Below, piece after piece: positions 1 to 8,596 of a stretch of DNA of 35,808 nucleotides. Each line of letters begins with the position of its first letter. The stretch's first letter is position 1. The DNA comes from Candidatus Peregrinibacteria bacterium (lineage in GTDB: Bacteria; Patescibacteriota; Gracilibacteria; CAIRYL01): positions 1 through 35,808 of the forward strand of contig JACRHZ010000056.1 of the NCBI GenBank assembly GCA_016220175.1, read 5' to 3'. Position numbers and translations under genes: made by a program. Below the pieces are notes generated by a model that was given only the letters and a program-made list of their open reading frames with translations, made no database searches and was not told where the DNA came from.

Positions 1-74
1 GACTTTTTCTTTTCTAACATCCTCTCTATTTCCTCTCGCTCTTTGAAGCTGATTGGCTTGCGAACTTGTTTCAT
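1..74 (-). CDS. IS30-family transposase, N-terminal fragment (runs off left edge)
   Basis: Reading leftward from an ATG at 72-74, the first 24 codons encode a basic peptide beginning MKQVRKPISFKEREEIERML. It matches the same segment of the transposase at the right end of the window except for one residue (Glu here, Val there at residue 14). The FKER...IERML stretch is the start of the helix-turn-helix typical of IS30-family transposases. Only the beginning is visible because the gene leaves the window. No Shine-Dalgarno sequence precedes the start; a 34-bp palindrome ends 2 bases upstream. Confidence 0.8.
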   Translation of the reverse strand, partial: MKQVRKPISFKEREEIERMLEKKK

Positions 75-76
75 GT

Positions 77-110
77 CTAGAAATAAAATATAAACTTATT
101 TTATCTCTAG
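77..110. repeat. 34-bp palindrome in front of the left transposase start
   Basis: Arms of 14 bp (CTAGAAATAAAATA and TATTTTATCTCTAG, one mismatch) around a 6-base centre. It ends two bases before the transposase ATG. It is repeated at 35592-35625. It could be a transposase-binding operator or an RNA hairpin limiting translation. Confidence 0.75.
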
Positions 111-119
111 GGTGGTGCT

Positions 120-125
120 TATAAT
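120..125 (+). promoter_or_regulatory. Possible outward -10 box in IS end
   Basis: A perfect TATAAT lies in the IS terminal segment and points out of the element towards the VIT1-like gene (ATG at 181 or 205). The -35 region (TTATTT at 96-101, spacing 18) is weak. The same hexamer is present in the right IS end on the opposite strand. This is a possible mobile promoter, unproven. Confidence 0.35.
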
Positions 126-180
126 TTTAGAATGTACGAATTCTCCGATTTTCTTTTTTTCTCAAAAAAAAAAGAATACA

Positions 181-924
181 ATGGAAGTATGTTCTTTTGA
201 GAAAATGCATAAACTCGAAAAACCGGATTTTCAACATCGATCAAAAGTACGAATTGCTTCCACGATGAAAGAAATAGTATTCGGAATGGAAGATGGAATG
301 GTGTCAACTCTCGGAGCCATCACCGGTATTGCTACTGGATCACAAGATCACTCAATAGTTCTTTTGTCGGGATTCGTCATTATTGCTGTCGAATCTATTT
401 CTATGGGCATTGGTTCATATTTATCGAATAAATCCGAGATTGATATTTCCATGCGAACGATACATGAGGAACAATATGAAATAGATTACTTTTTGGACGA
501 AGAGCGTGAAGAACTCGTGGAAATGTATACGGGGGATGGATGGCCGCCAAAACTTGCAAAACAAATGGCCGAGGTCGCATCACAGAATCGAGATCTTATT
601 TTAAAAGAAATGGCATATCGAGAACTTCAAATCATTCCTGAAAGCCTTGAGAATCCCTGGAAGAAAGGATTCTTTATGTCGGGAGCGTACGTTCTTGGAG
701 GAGCCGTTCCCCTTCTCCCTTATGTATTCTCAACAAAATTAAGTTTCGCACTTTCTCTTTCAATTCTTCTCACTCTCATTGGACTTTTTCTCCTCGGAGT
801 CTACACCACAAAATACTCCAAAAGAAATTGGCTGAGAGCAGGAATGGAAATGCTTATTTTTGCAACTCTTGCAGCGCTTATTGGCTATGCCGTCGGCGCA
901 GCCGTAAACGCATATCAGTCGTAA
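181..924 (+). CDS. VIT1/CCC1-family Fe/Mn transporter
   Basis: Integral membrane protein predicted to move Fe2+ or Mn2+ out of the cytoplasm. Residues 31-49 hold the family's first-helix signature (EIVFGMEDGMVSTLG). Five membrane segments can be drawn at about 31-55, 59-82, 163-183, 188-209 and 222-243. The acidic loop at 83-160 (EEREELVEMY and similar) corresponds to the cytoplasmic metal-binding domain between helices 2 and 3. Frame is open back to 112, but an earlier start would lie in the IS end, so I chose the ATG at 181; ATG at 205 is equally possible and has a weak GAG before it. It directly abuts the left IS. The family assignment is firm; the metal is not decided by sequence. Confidence 0.85.
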   Translation: MEVCSFEKMHKLEKPDFQHRSKVRIASTMKEIVFGMEDGMVSTLGAITGIATGSQDHSIVLLSGFVIIAVESISMGIGSYLSNKSEIDISMRTIHEEQYEIDYFLDEEREELVEMYTGDGWPPKLAKQMAEVASQNRDLILKEMAYRELQIIPESLENPWKKGFFMSGAYVLGGAVPLLPYVFSTKLSFALSLSILLTLIGLFLLGVYTTKYSKRNWLRAGMEMLIFATLAALIGYAVGAAVNAYQS

Positions 925-952
925 AATTCTTCTGAAAGCATTTCATCCTCCT

Positions 953-1915
953 CTACTTCACGTATTCCTCGTTCATAACGAGATGTCCAAATTTCTTGTG
1001 ATCTTCCTTCTTATCCAGAAGATAAGAAAGATAATTGAATCCAATGACGAGATAAAGAGGAAGGACAATAGTATGGACTCCAATTTTATCGAGCGACTCA
1101 ATCCCGAGAAGTCCTCCGAGTGTCCAGTTTGCCGACATAAAGAAGTCAAAAATTCCATGAATAAGTGTCGAAATAATGAGCCCAAGAGCAACCATTTCAT
1201 CATGGAAAACTCGAGTTTTTTTGAGATGAATAATTCGATGAAGGATCTCTGGTATTATTTTGTCTCTTCCCGCCATACGTTTTTCTTGAAGGATTGGTCC
1301 TGCATAATATCCGATTCCATAGTAATATCCATAAATTCCGGAGCAAAGAATATGCACAAAAACCACAAAAATCGAACGCAAAAAGAAAAGGGAGAAGTAT
1401 TTATCGCTTATCCCGCCATACAAAAGTTCTCGAAAAAGGTAAATAATGTTTTCTGTAAAAGCAAATCCAAGTCCTGCGATGATGGAACACTCAATAATAT
1501 CATCCACACTATTAAAGAAATTATGATCTGCTTTTTTTACGACCCAGTGTTTCAGGTATTCTTCAATGAATCCAATCGACATGGAAACAGCGAATATCGA
1601 CAAAATGCCCACACTTGCAAATGATGAAAATTTTTCACGAGTAAGTACTGCAAAATTTTGTTGAAAATTAATTGGTTTGAGCTCAAAAAAGCCAAAATTA
1701 AGACTCATTTCCCAAAAGTATTGGTAAATGAACATGATAATCGCGGAGAATATTCCGGCGAGAAAAGTAATGAAAATCACTTTTCTACTCTGCTTGCCCT
1801 TTTGATTAAAGATATACATCCACACCAAAATTGGCACAAATACGAGCAAAATACTAAAAAATGCCGCAATTGGCTGATGGAGAAGAACTCTTTCGATGAG
1901 TTGAAAATTCGTCAT
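953..1915 (-). CDS. PrsW-like intramembrane glutamic protease
   Basis: A 320-residue polytopic membrane protein with the PrsW motifs: Glu-Glu-x-x-Lys at 118-122 (FIEEYLKH), Glu155 in the helix FAFTENIIYL, His188 in FVHILCSGIYGYYYG, and a second His in HGIFDFF near 255. In Bacillus subtilis PrsW cleaves the anti-sigma factor RsiW; the larger family also includes CAAX-type and bacteriocin-processing relatives. No sigma or anti-sigma gene lies next to it, so its substrate is unknown. It lies downstream of nadB on the same strand but has its own likely promoter. It ends about 30 bases from the convergent VIT1-like gene. Confidence 0.85.
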   Translation of the reverse strand: MTNFQLIERVLLHQPIAAFFSILLVFVPILVWMYIFNQKGKQSRKVIFITFLAGIFSAIIMFIYQYFWEMSLNFGFFELKPINFQQNFAVLTREKFSSFASVGILSIFAVSMSIGFIEEYLKHWVVKKADHNFFNSVDDIIECSIIAGLGFAFTENIIYLFRELLYGGISDKYFSLFFLRSIFVVFVHILCSGIYGYYYGIGYYAGPILQEKRMAGRDKIIPEILHRIIHLKKTRVFHDEMVALGLIISTLIHGIFDFFMSANWTLGGLLGIESLDKIGVHTIVLPLYLVIGFNYLSYLLDKKEDHKKFGHLVMNEEYVK

Positions 1916-1940
1916 TGATTATGTGTATATATTTCATACT

Positions 1941-1969
1941 ATTCTACTGCGTTTCATAAAAAAAAGCAA
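1941..1969 (-). promoter_or_regulatory. Promoter of the PrsW-like gene
   Basis: On the minus strand TTGCTT is followed after 17 bases by TAGAAT, about 26 bases before the gene's ATG. A good sigma70-type fit. Confidence 0.55.
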
Positions 1970-1986
1970 ATCTCTGGTCCTCCATC

Positions 1987-3408
1987 CTATTTCTCGACAA
2001 AATGACAGCCAAGTGATTCTTTCCGCGAAAAAGCAGCTTTCGCAATGGCTTTCGCCACGAGAAGAATATTTTTTGTTTCAGTTCCTTCGGGAGTGAATTT
2101 TTCTAATTCTCTGAGAGCAAAGTCCATTTCTGAGGTTTTTCTCACAACGCCAACACACTGCTGCATGAGTGATTGGATTTTTTTCCGAATTCTTCTGTCT
2201 TCAGGAGTTTCGGGGTGAAAAGAAACGGGAGGAAATTCTTTTTCCGAAGGGTGCATTCGATTTCGGAGAATATTCTTTTCTGAAGAGTAGTCTTCAAAAA
2301 TCTGGTCTGCAAAAACGACTCCTTCTAGGAGCGAGTTGCTGGCAAGCCTGTTCGCCCCATGAACTCCGGTGCACGCTACTTCGCCAACTGCAGAAAGATT
2401 TTTGAGATTGGTCTTGCCAAAAATATCCGTTCCTACTCCTCCACAAAAAAAGTGTGCAGAAGGAGCAATTGGAATGAGGTCATCTGCTAAGTTTTTTCCA
2501 AAAGAAAGGAGATTTTCGAAAATCATAGGAAATTTTTTCTTGAGAACATCTTCATTTTCATGGCGAAAATCGAGAAAAACATGATGACCGATTTTTTGCT
2601 TCTGAAAAATACTCCGTGCAACATGATCACGTGGAGCCATTTCATCCACAAACTGCTCCCCATTCTCGTCTCTTATTTTTGCACTTGCTCCGCGAAGAGC
2701 TTCAGAAAGGAGAAACATCGGATCTCGAGGCATATCAAGAGCTGTAGGATGAAATTGAACAAATTCGAGATCTTTTAGGAGCGCCCCCGCACGGAGAGCC
2801 ATCGCCATTCCATCTCCTGTAATAATGCTCGGATTTGTTGTTTTTTCGTAAATCTGCCCTGCGCCTCCCGTGGCAAGAACTGTTTTCTGTGCAAAACACA
2901 ATGATTCTTTTCCATCAGCAAAATATTGAACTCCATACACTTCTCCATTGGATGTGAGCAAATCAAGTGCAAACGCATTTTCAATGACTTGAATATTTTT
3001 ATGTTTTCGTATTTCATCCGCAAGAATCTCCTGAACAACTCTCCCGGTTTCATCAGCGATGTGAAAAATTCGCGCATAGGTGTGTCCTCCCTCGCGATGG
3101 AGTGAAAAATCAAAATGGACTCCCCACTCTTCCAAATCCTTAAGGGCTTTTTCGCCATGGGTTACAAGAAGTCGAACTGCCTTTTCTGAATTATGATATG
3201 ATCCCGCCTTCATCGTGTCCTCAAAATGTTTCTCCTGTGAATCTTCCTGAGGATTTCTCACGCCCGCAATTCCTCCTTGAGCGAGACCAGTTGAACCGGA
3301 AGTAATAACTTTTTTCGTGAGAATAACAACTTCTCCCAGTTTTGAGAGCTTAAGAGCAAGGGAAAGACCGGCAATCCCTGAGCCGAGGAGTAAAAAATCT
3401 GTCTTCAT
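1987..3408 (-). CDS. nadB: L-aspartate oxidase (de novo NAD synthesis)
   Basis: FAD-dependent oxidation of L-aspartate to iminoaspartate, which NadA condenses to quinolinate. Dinucleotide-binding motif at 8-14 (LGSGIAG), the GSTGLAQGGIA loop at 38-48, catalytic-type Arg260 in MAPRDHVARSIF, His319 in AHFFCGGVGTD, and HGANRLASNSLLEG at 350-363 all fit NadB and the fumarate reductase/succinate dehydrogenase flavoprotein superfamily. At 473 residues it is shorter than E. coli NadB (540), mainly at the C-terminal helical domain. The usual ESRG motif near the C terminus reads ESLG (ESLGCHF). No nadA or nadC is nearby. It is divergent from the lipoprotein gene at 3498. Confidence 0.93.
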   Translation of the reverse strand: MKTDFLLLGSGIAGLSLALKLSKLGEVVILTKKVITSGSTGLAQGGIAGVRNPQEDSQEKHFEDTMKAGSYHNSEKAVRLLVTHGEKALKDLEEWGVHFDFSLHREGGHTYARIFHIADETGRVVQEILADEIRKHKNIQVIENAFALDLLTSNGEVYGVQYFADGKESLCFAQKTVLATGGAGQIYEKTTNPSIITGDGMAMALRAGALLKDLEFVQFHPTALDMPRDPMFLLSEALRGASAKIRDENGEQFVDEMAPRDHVARSIFQKQKIGHHVFLDFRHENEDVLKKKFPMIFENLLSFGKNLADDLIPIAPSAHFFCGGVGTDIFGKTNLKNLSAVGEVACTGVHGANRLASNSLLEGVVFADQIFEDYSSEKNILRNRMHPSEKEFPPVSFHPETPEDRRIRKKIQSLMQQCVGVVRKTSEMDFALRELEKFTPEGTETKNILLVAKAIAKAAFSRKESLGCHFVEK

Positions 3409-3497
3409 GGAGAAAGTTTGCCCGAAACTTCAAAAAATTGGAAATTGAAAAATATTTTTGTTTGTGTGAGAATTCCCTGGCATCTTTGTTTTTGTCT

Positions 3498-5231
3498 ATG
3501 AAAAAATTTCTTTTTTTTGTTCTTGTTACATCTTTAGGGGTTCTCTCTTCATGCAATATTAATGCTTTATTTGGTCGAGATAAGCCATTTTCTCTCGATG
3601 ATCGGATTATTGAAACCCCTCCAAAAGAAGAGATATCAAATACACCAGAAATTGTAACGGCAGAGGGAAATATTGTTGGCGTCGCATCTCAAGATGTGCT
3701 TCTCGGAAAGAAAACATATTTTCTCACGGATGATCAGGGACAAAATCTCTATACTCTTGATTTTGAATATGGAGATCTCGATGAGTACGGAGATGAAGGA
3801 AAAGTTCGAGTGAAGGGAGAAAAAGAAACACCTGAAGGCGCTTCCATTCCGAATTTAAAAGTATACACAATCGACTTTTTGGATATTCCAAATTCGGCAA
3901 AAGAAACAACATATACTTCTCAAGAGTTTGCATTTTCAATTATTCTCCCTCCCAAGTGGGTTTATCTTGAGGAAGATCAGCAACTCGCTCTTTTCATAAA
4001 CAAAAAAGAAACAGACCCAATCGTTACTTTTCAAAAATTCCCTTCAAATAGCCCTGAAGCGATTATGTATGCTACTGAGCAGGGCAGCGGAACAGAAATT
4101 TCTGTTGGAGAAAAAAGAGCATTCAGGTTTGTCCGCGGTTCTACAAAAGTTGATATATATATTCCCATTACAAGCGAAATTATTGTCATTCACTTTACTG
4201 GAAATGATGACCAAAAATCAGATTTTTATGATGTTCTTCTTTCTCTGAAATTTTCTCAAAATTCCTCAGCTTCTGTTCGTGAAGAAGCTGGTGAATGTGG
4301 CGGTAAGATTGGACTCAAATGTGTAGAGGGATTTCGATGTGAACTTTCTGGAGACGATTCCAAATCAAAAGGAATTTGTGTAAAAGCTGAGAATCCTCCA
4401 AAAGAAGTTAAAAAAGAGGAAGTGGCCAAAAAAGAAGAAAAGAAGACTCCTGAGCCGACTCCGAAAAAAATAGAACCAGTTCCTCCTCCAGAAAGTGCTC
4501 CTAAAAAAGAAGAGCCTCTTCCTGCTCTAAAAGAAACACTGAAAACAGAAAATGTAAATACCGATGCGGAAAAGGAAAAAGTACAAAAATATATTTTGGA
4601 AAATCTTTCTTCTTTATCGCCAGAAAAAGCTCCAGAAGGCGCTCTGTGGACGATAAAACTCTATGAATTTTCTGAGGGGAACTTAGTATCTGTGGAGTAC
4701 GTGAACTCCAAAGATCCAACAATGAAAAGAAAAATACTTTTTTTGTATGATGCGTCTGGACCTGAAATTTCTCTTACAGAAAAAGCGTTTTTTGTTCCCG
4801 GCGAAGAGTCAGATTGGAAGCTTCAAACAGGACAAAACCTTCAGGCAGGAAAGGCAAAAGATGTTTTCTCAGCAGAAGGGCAGAAAAAAACAAGCATTAA
4901 AGCAGGCTATAGCCTCTATGAAAGTACGTATTATAATTTTTCCGCAGGATATCCAAAAAATTATTATTATGCGAATTTAGGAGGTGTGAATGGCACCATT
5001 TCCACGGTGGCATTTACAACTTCTGCTCCCGTCAAAGAAGCGAATGCTGTCCTAAAAATCGAAATTCTTGACGGTGCAAAAGAAAAAGAAATAAAATCTG
5101 ATCGTGAGATTCTGCTTCCGCGAGATGGAAAATCACATTTCCGCTTCATTGCTTCAGAACAAGCCTCTCTTCAGGATCTCCAATACATGGTTGATTCGCT
5201 TATTTCCCCCACTTCATCCCCTACTCCATGA
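3498..5231 (+). CDS. Large secreted lipoprotein with Cys-rich module and K/E/P linker
   Basis: Start chosen at 3498 because it gives a textbook lipoprotein signal: MKK, a hydrophobic core, and lipobox GVLSSC with Cys19. The mature 559-residue protein would be anchored to the outer membrane face. Residues about 144-254 form a globular domain (FAFSIILPPKWVYLEE...), residues 265-298 a four-Cys module (ECGGKIGLKC..C...C), residues 300-348 a Lys/Glu/Pro linker, and about 475-568 a second domain with a similar opening (YYNFSAGYPKNYYYANLGG), hinting at an internal duplication. I do not recognise a named family or an enzyme motif. The stop overlaps the next gene's start (ATGA), so the two are probably co-translated. 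Confidence 0.8.
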   Translation: MKKFLFFVLVTSLGVLSSCNINALFGRDKPFSLDDRIIETPPKEEISNTPEIVTAEGNIVGVASQDVLLGKKTYFLTDDQGQNLYTLDFEYGDLDEYGDEGKVRVKGEKETPEGASIPNLKVYTIDFLDIPNSAKETTYTSQEFAFSIILPPKWVYLEEDQQLALFINKKETDPIVTFQKFPSNSPEAIMYATEQGSGTEISVGEKRAFRFVRGSTKVDIYIPITSEIIVIHFTGNDDQKSDFYDVLLSLKFSQNSSASVREEAGECGGKIGLKCVEGFRCELSGDDSKSKGICVKAENPPKEVKKEEVAKKEEKKTPEPTPKKIEPVPPPESAPKKEEPLPALKETLKTENVNTDAEKEKVQKYILENLSSLSPEKAPEGALWTIKLYEFSEGNLVSVEYVNSKDPTMKRKILFLYDASGPEISLTEKAFFVPGEESDWKLQTGQNLQAGKAKDVFSAEGQKKTSIKAGYSLYESTYYNFSAGYPKNYYYANLGGVNGTISTVAFTTSAPVKEANAVLKIEILDGAKEKEIKSDREILLPRDGKSHFRFIASEQASLQDLQYMVDSLISPTSSPTP

Positions 5232-5632
5232 AAAAACCACTGAGATTTCTTACAAGTGTTCTCGCTGGCATTACTCTCGGGATGCTTTTTGCGCCAAAAA
5301 AAGGCTCTGAGCTCAGAAGAGAGCTTTCAAGGAGTTCCGACAAACTTGGTACTTTTGGAAAGGAACTTCTTGCGGCATCAAAAGATGCGAGTGACGAAGT
5401 GCAAAAGTTTTTTTCTCGAAAAGAAGTACGAAGTCTTATTGATTCAGGAAATGCTGAGCTCAGTGATTTTTTGAAAATTGCCAAAAAACATGGATCGGAA
5501 CTTTCTGAGAGGGCTCGAACTGAGCTCGAATCTCTCGTAGAAAATATCGAGAAAAGGTCAAAACCTCTTCAGAAAGCGGTAAAAAAGAAGATCGAATCTG
5601 TAAGGAAAACTATTCAAAAGCATATGCAGTAA
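5228..5632 (+). CDS. YtxH-like small membrane-anchored protein
   Basis: A 134-residue protein with one N-terminal membrane helix (FLTSVLAGITLGMLFAPKKG), which is the YtxH-family signature, then a long charged helical tail rich in Lys, Glu, Arg and Ser ending in KTIQKHMQ. YtxH-type proteins are stress-associated in Firmicutes, but their function is poorly known. The ATG overlaps the lipoprotein stop by four bases, so the envelope location of both products fits. The next gene has its own promoter at 5645. Confidence 0.8.
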   Translation: MKKPLRFLTSVLAGITLGMLFAPKKGSELRRELSRSSDKLGTFGKELLAASKDASDEVQKFFSRKEVRSLIDSGNAELSDFLKIAKKHGSELSERARTELESLVENIEKRSKPLQKAVKKKIESVRKTIQKHMQ

Positions 5633-5644
5633 AGGGCGATCAGA

Positions 5645-5673
5645 TTGTATTTTGCCACTATTTTTGGTACAAT
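5645..5673 (+). promoter_or_regulatory. Promoter of the first large surface protein
   Basis: TTGTAT (5645-5650), a 17-base spacer and TACAAT (5668-5673), about 38 bases before the chosen ATG at 5711. A strong sigma70-type match that makes 5711 onward an independent transcription unit. Confidence 0.65.
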
Positions 5674-5710
5674 AGAGGGAATTCTGTACTCTAAAATTTG
5701 TCTGAGCGAA

Positions 5711-8413
5711 ATGCATTTTCATAAAACACAAAAAAACATTGTCGGAATACTCGCTATCTTTGCTGTGTGCGGAGGAATTTTTCTCGCTTCTCCTGCCTAT
5801 TCTGTTGAAATAGAAGAGAAACTTCAGTATGTGCACGTCAGCCTGCCAAATCCGAGCTCTCCCATTACCATCAATCCATTTGTCGACCCAAAAATTTGGC
5901 CAGACAAGGAAACATTTGAAATTCATGGCACCGCTGAGCAGGGGAAATTTATTAATCTCTACGCTTGGGCACTTGTTCCCGGAACAGATGGAAATACGAA
6001 CTCTGATGAGGTGATTACGAATTTTGATGGGAAAATTATTGATCCAAACAAGGTTGAACTTTCGTGGAGACCACGGACTCTCTTTACTCAGGAATATGCA
6101 GATGAACAATTTTCTCACGTGGGAACAACTTGTGAAATGCTCAAGACGAGATGCATTCCCAAAGACGGAGAAGAACTCGGAAGAATACCAACAAGTACCG
6201 ACCCAGATGACCTCATAAATGGACCTTGTCCAGACGGGAATGTTCCGAGTGCGCAAAACTGTGAACTTTCCAAAAAATTTACGGTCTACCACGAAATTGT
6301 AAAACCACATTTAGCAGTCCAGGGAGATGAGCGAGCAAAAATAGATCTTACGCTTCCAGGAAACACGTGGACTGATCGTGGTGGAAATATCCAGACATTA
6401 TCTTACGAAATTGATAATAATACTTTATTGCTTCATCCACAGTGTTCTCGAAGGATAGAAACTGACACCATTCCTATTTGCCATATTCCAGAAGCCTTGG
6501 GAGAGGCAGGCGAACCAGAAACACTTGTCGTAAAAGATCCTTCTCTCGGTCTTGCCGCTGATGAAGATAATCTTTTTGCTGTGCATGATCTTCATCTTGG
6601 TGATCTTATGGTATCTCATGCGAACTGTTCGAATGATCCAAGTAATCCTTCTCCATGTGATTGCCCGACAGATCAGTCGCATTGCCAACCGGAATACACT
6701 CCCGGAGGCTGGCTTTATGAACGCGGACCGCTTCCTCAAAAAAATCCTGATGAAACTCCAGGACCAAAACCACTTCTCACAACTGATTTGAGAGAAATTG
6801 AATATCACAAGCTTTTTGTTGATAATCCTGACGCTTATAAACCGTACATTGACCCTGTTCCAGAAATGCCATTAGAAAAACTCTGGGAAGACAAAATCAT
6901 TTCCCCAGGAAAATATTTTCCGAATATCACACAAAATTCCTATTCTTCCATGTACGTTTTCACATATTCCAATTACGCACGTGCAAAAAAGAAATTTGTT
7001 GATACAACGACATATTTTGCCTACGCATTTTATCCGATCAAAGATAAAACTGTTCTCGTTGATGCGTTCGATCAGTATGAACTTCGCGCTCTAGAAGAAT
7101 CAAAATATTTAGCCCAAGAAGGCGTGACGAGAGAAAATAGTATTCTTCTTAAAGTCATCAAAGATCCATCACTCGAAAAAGATGAAATTAAGTACGATGA
7201 ATATCCAGGGAAACTTGATCCCACTAAGGGATATTATTTTTCCATTTTTGAACTTCGGGAAGGCGGACAAATCAAACTTCCAAAATTTATTACAAATCCG
7301 ATTGACACTGAAGCTCCCGTTTCTCAAGATCACTGCTTTGTCGATGCAGTGACAGAATGGAGAGGAACAAAACCGTGTCCAAGTATTCTCGGACACATGA
7401 TTACCGCAACGAATGAAGTCTATGTTCCGCCGCTTACTCAAGATTCTGTTTCGGGAAAAGCAGTAAGGCAAATTCCATCTCCGGAAAAAGTAGAATGGGA
7501 AATTTATGAGAGGAAAGGAGAATACACAAATGATCCGATTGTGAGTGATGTGAATGGAACACTCAAAACAGGAGTGAATGGAGATGAAATTATTGCGATT
7601 CCAAAAATGCAAATGAATCGTTTTGCCGTGCATCATTTTATTACGGGAACATATCCTTCTGATGATACGAGGCAAACTTCAAATAAAAGTTCTACATTTT
7701 TTCTCGGTTCTCAAGGAGTTCAGAAAACATTTTTTAACATCAACACTCTTGTTTCTTCTGCGGTCAGTTTTACTCAGGCAGTAGATCCGTATGGAGTTGT
7801 ATTCGATTTTCACACAAAACAGATTGTTCCAAATGTTCACGTAGCACTTAATGGAAATCTCATTCGCTTTGAAGAGAAATTTTCATCTGTGCAAAAGACA
7901 TCGGATGATGGGCTTTTTTCATTTCTCGTAGAACCGGGAATCTATTTTCTCGATGTTCTTGAAGTCAATGGAAGGACGAATAACTTTGTGTATCCGAGTA
8001 CTTCATATCCACCAATTTCTGATGATGATATTAAAAATAAAAAAAATCTCAATTGTGGGACGGACAGCATTTTTTCCGATATTTATTGCCAAAAAAATCT
8101 TCCGATTGAAGTCGGAAAAGAAATTCAACATCGCGATATTCCGATTGAAGCTCCGCTTCGAGGAAATGTTATCGGAGGAGAAAAAAGCATGAAAGTGGTT
8201 CTTTCTGAAGGAGGAAAAGAAATTGATTCTGCTTGGACAGTGCCAAATGGAAACTTCAGCTTTTATGTTTCTCCGGGAAAATATGTCATCACAAAAATTC
8301 TGGATCAGTTCGGAAAAAATCTTCTTTCTGAGGAAGTCGAAGTCGAAGTTCAAAAAGATCAAGCGACGGGAAAAGCAGTGCTTTCGGATATTATTTCTGT
8401 ATCACTTGAATAA
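5711..8413 (+). CDS. Large secreted surface protein (paralogue 1)
   Basis: About 900 residues. The ATG at 5711 gives a good signal peptide (basic start, hydrophobic core, probable cleavage after ASPAYS). The mature protein is beta-rich, with two Cys-rich stretches (about 140-190 and 305-330) and two carboxypeptidase-regulatory-like beta-sandwich modules near the C terminus (about 695-760, DDGLFSFLVEPGIYFLDVLE; about 815-860, PNGNFSFYVSPGKYVI). No C-terminal anchor is visible. It is clearly paralogous to the product of 8597-10984: both share a W-x-P-R-x-x-F motif, VLVD-x-F-x-x-YE, YYFS-x-FE, and the two C-terminal modules in the same order. Function unknown; an extracellular structural or adhesion role is inferred. 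Confidence 0.85.
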   Translation: MHFHKTQKNIVGILAIFAVCGGIFLASPAYSVEIEEKLQYVHVSLPNPSSPITINPFVDPKIWPDKETFEIHGTAEQGKFINLYAWALVPGTDGNTNSDEVITNFDGKIIDPNKVELSWRPRTLFTQEYADEQFSHVGTTCEMLKTRCIPKDGEELGRIPTSTDPDDLINGPCPDGNVPSAQNCELSKKFTVYHEIVKPHLAVQGDERAKIDLTLPGNTWTDRGGNIQTLSYEIDNNTLLLHPQCSRRIETDTIPICHIPEALGEAGEPETLVVKDPSLGLAADEDNLFAVHDLHLGDLMVSHANCSNDPSNPSPCDCPTDQSHCQPEYTPGGWLYERGPLPQKNPDETPGPKPLLTTDLREIEYHKLFVDNPDAYKPYIDPVPEMPLEKLWEDKIISPGKYFPNITQNSYSSMYVFTYSNYARAKKKFVDTTTYFAYAFYPIKDKTVLVDAFDQYELRALEESKYLAQEGVTRENSILLKVIKDPSLEKDEIKYDEYPGKLDPTKGYYFSIFELREGGQIKLPKFITNPIDTEAPVSQDHCFVDAVTEWRGTKPCPSILGHMITATNEVYVPPLTQDSVSGKAVRQIPSPEKVEWEIYERKGEYTNDPIVSDVNGTLKTGVNGDEIIAIPKMQMNRFAVHHFITGTYPSDDTRQTSNKSSTFFLGSQGVQKTFFNINTLVSSAVSFTQAVDPYGVVFDFHTKQIVPNVHVALNGNLIRFEEKFSSVQKTSDDGLFSFLVEPGIYFLDVLEVNGRTNNFVYPSTSYPPISDDDIKNKKNLNCGTDSIFSDIYCQKNLPIEVGKEIQHRDIPIEAPLRGNVIGGEKSMKVVLSEGGKEIDSAWTVPNGNFSFYVSPGKYVITKILDQFGKNLLSEEVEVEVQKDQATGKAVLSDIISVSLE

Positions 8414-8590
8414 TTTTTAATTTTGAAATTTAAAATTTCTAAATAAATTCTAATTTTTAAGTCTTAATTTCTCAACATGAAAACTTTTCAAAAACAAACA
8501 CGACAAAAACAAAAAAAATAGAAAATAGAAATTAGAATTTAGACATTAATATTTATTTTGAAATTTCAAAATTTAAAATTAAAAATTTCC
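8413..8590. repeat. AT-rich inverted-repeat element, copy A (MITE-like)
   Basis: About 178 bp between two surface-protein genes, beginning at the stop of the upstream gene. The outer ~60 bases on each side are imperfect inverted repeats of each other (left starts AATTTTTAATTTTGAAATTT; right, reverse-complemented, starts AATTTTTAATTTTAAATTTT). A second copy in the same orientation lies at 11770-11946. No coding capacity. Could fold into a long hairpin acting as a terminator. Confidence 0.75.
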
Positions 8591-8596
8591 CACTCA

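Larger units (their letters stand above)
1..138 (-). mobile_element. Left IS30-like element end (inverted copy of right end)
   Basis: Bases 1-138 are the reverse complement of 35564-35701 with one visible mismatch. The shared segment includes the transposase start, the palindrome in front of it and about 28 bp of terminal sequence ending with CGTACATTCT. Identity stops sharply at 138, so this is the outer boundary of the IS, or of IS plus a shared target sequence. The transposase reads outward from the window. Confidence 0.85.

Noticed and set aside
112-181. Start of the VIT1-like gene at 112.
   Set aside because: That extension would lie within the IS end and encodes a Phe/Lys-rich segment not typical of the family; ATG at 181 or 205 fits better.
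983-1624. Long plus-strand open frame opposite the PrsW-like gene.
   Set aside because: It is antisense to a gene with clear family motifs, and its translation has no recognisable domain.
8413-8590. CRISPR array.
   Set aside because: The repeats are inverted, AT-rich and not evenly spaced direct repeats with spacers; no cas genes are present anywhere in the window.
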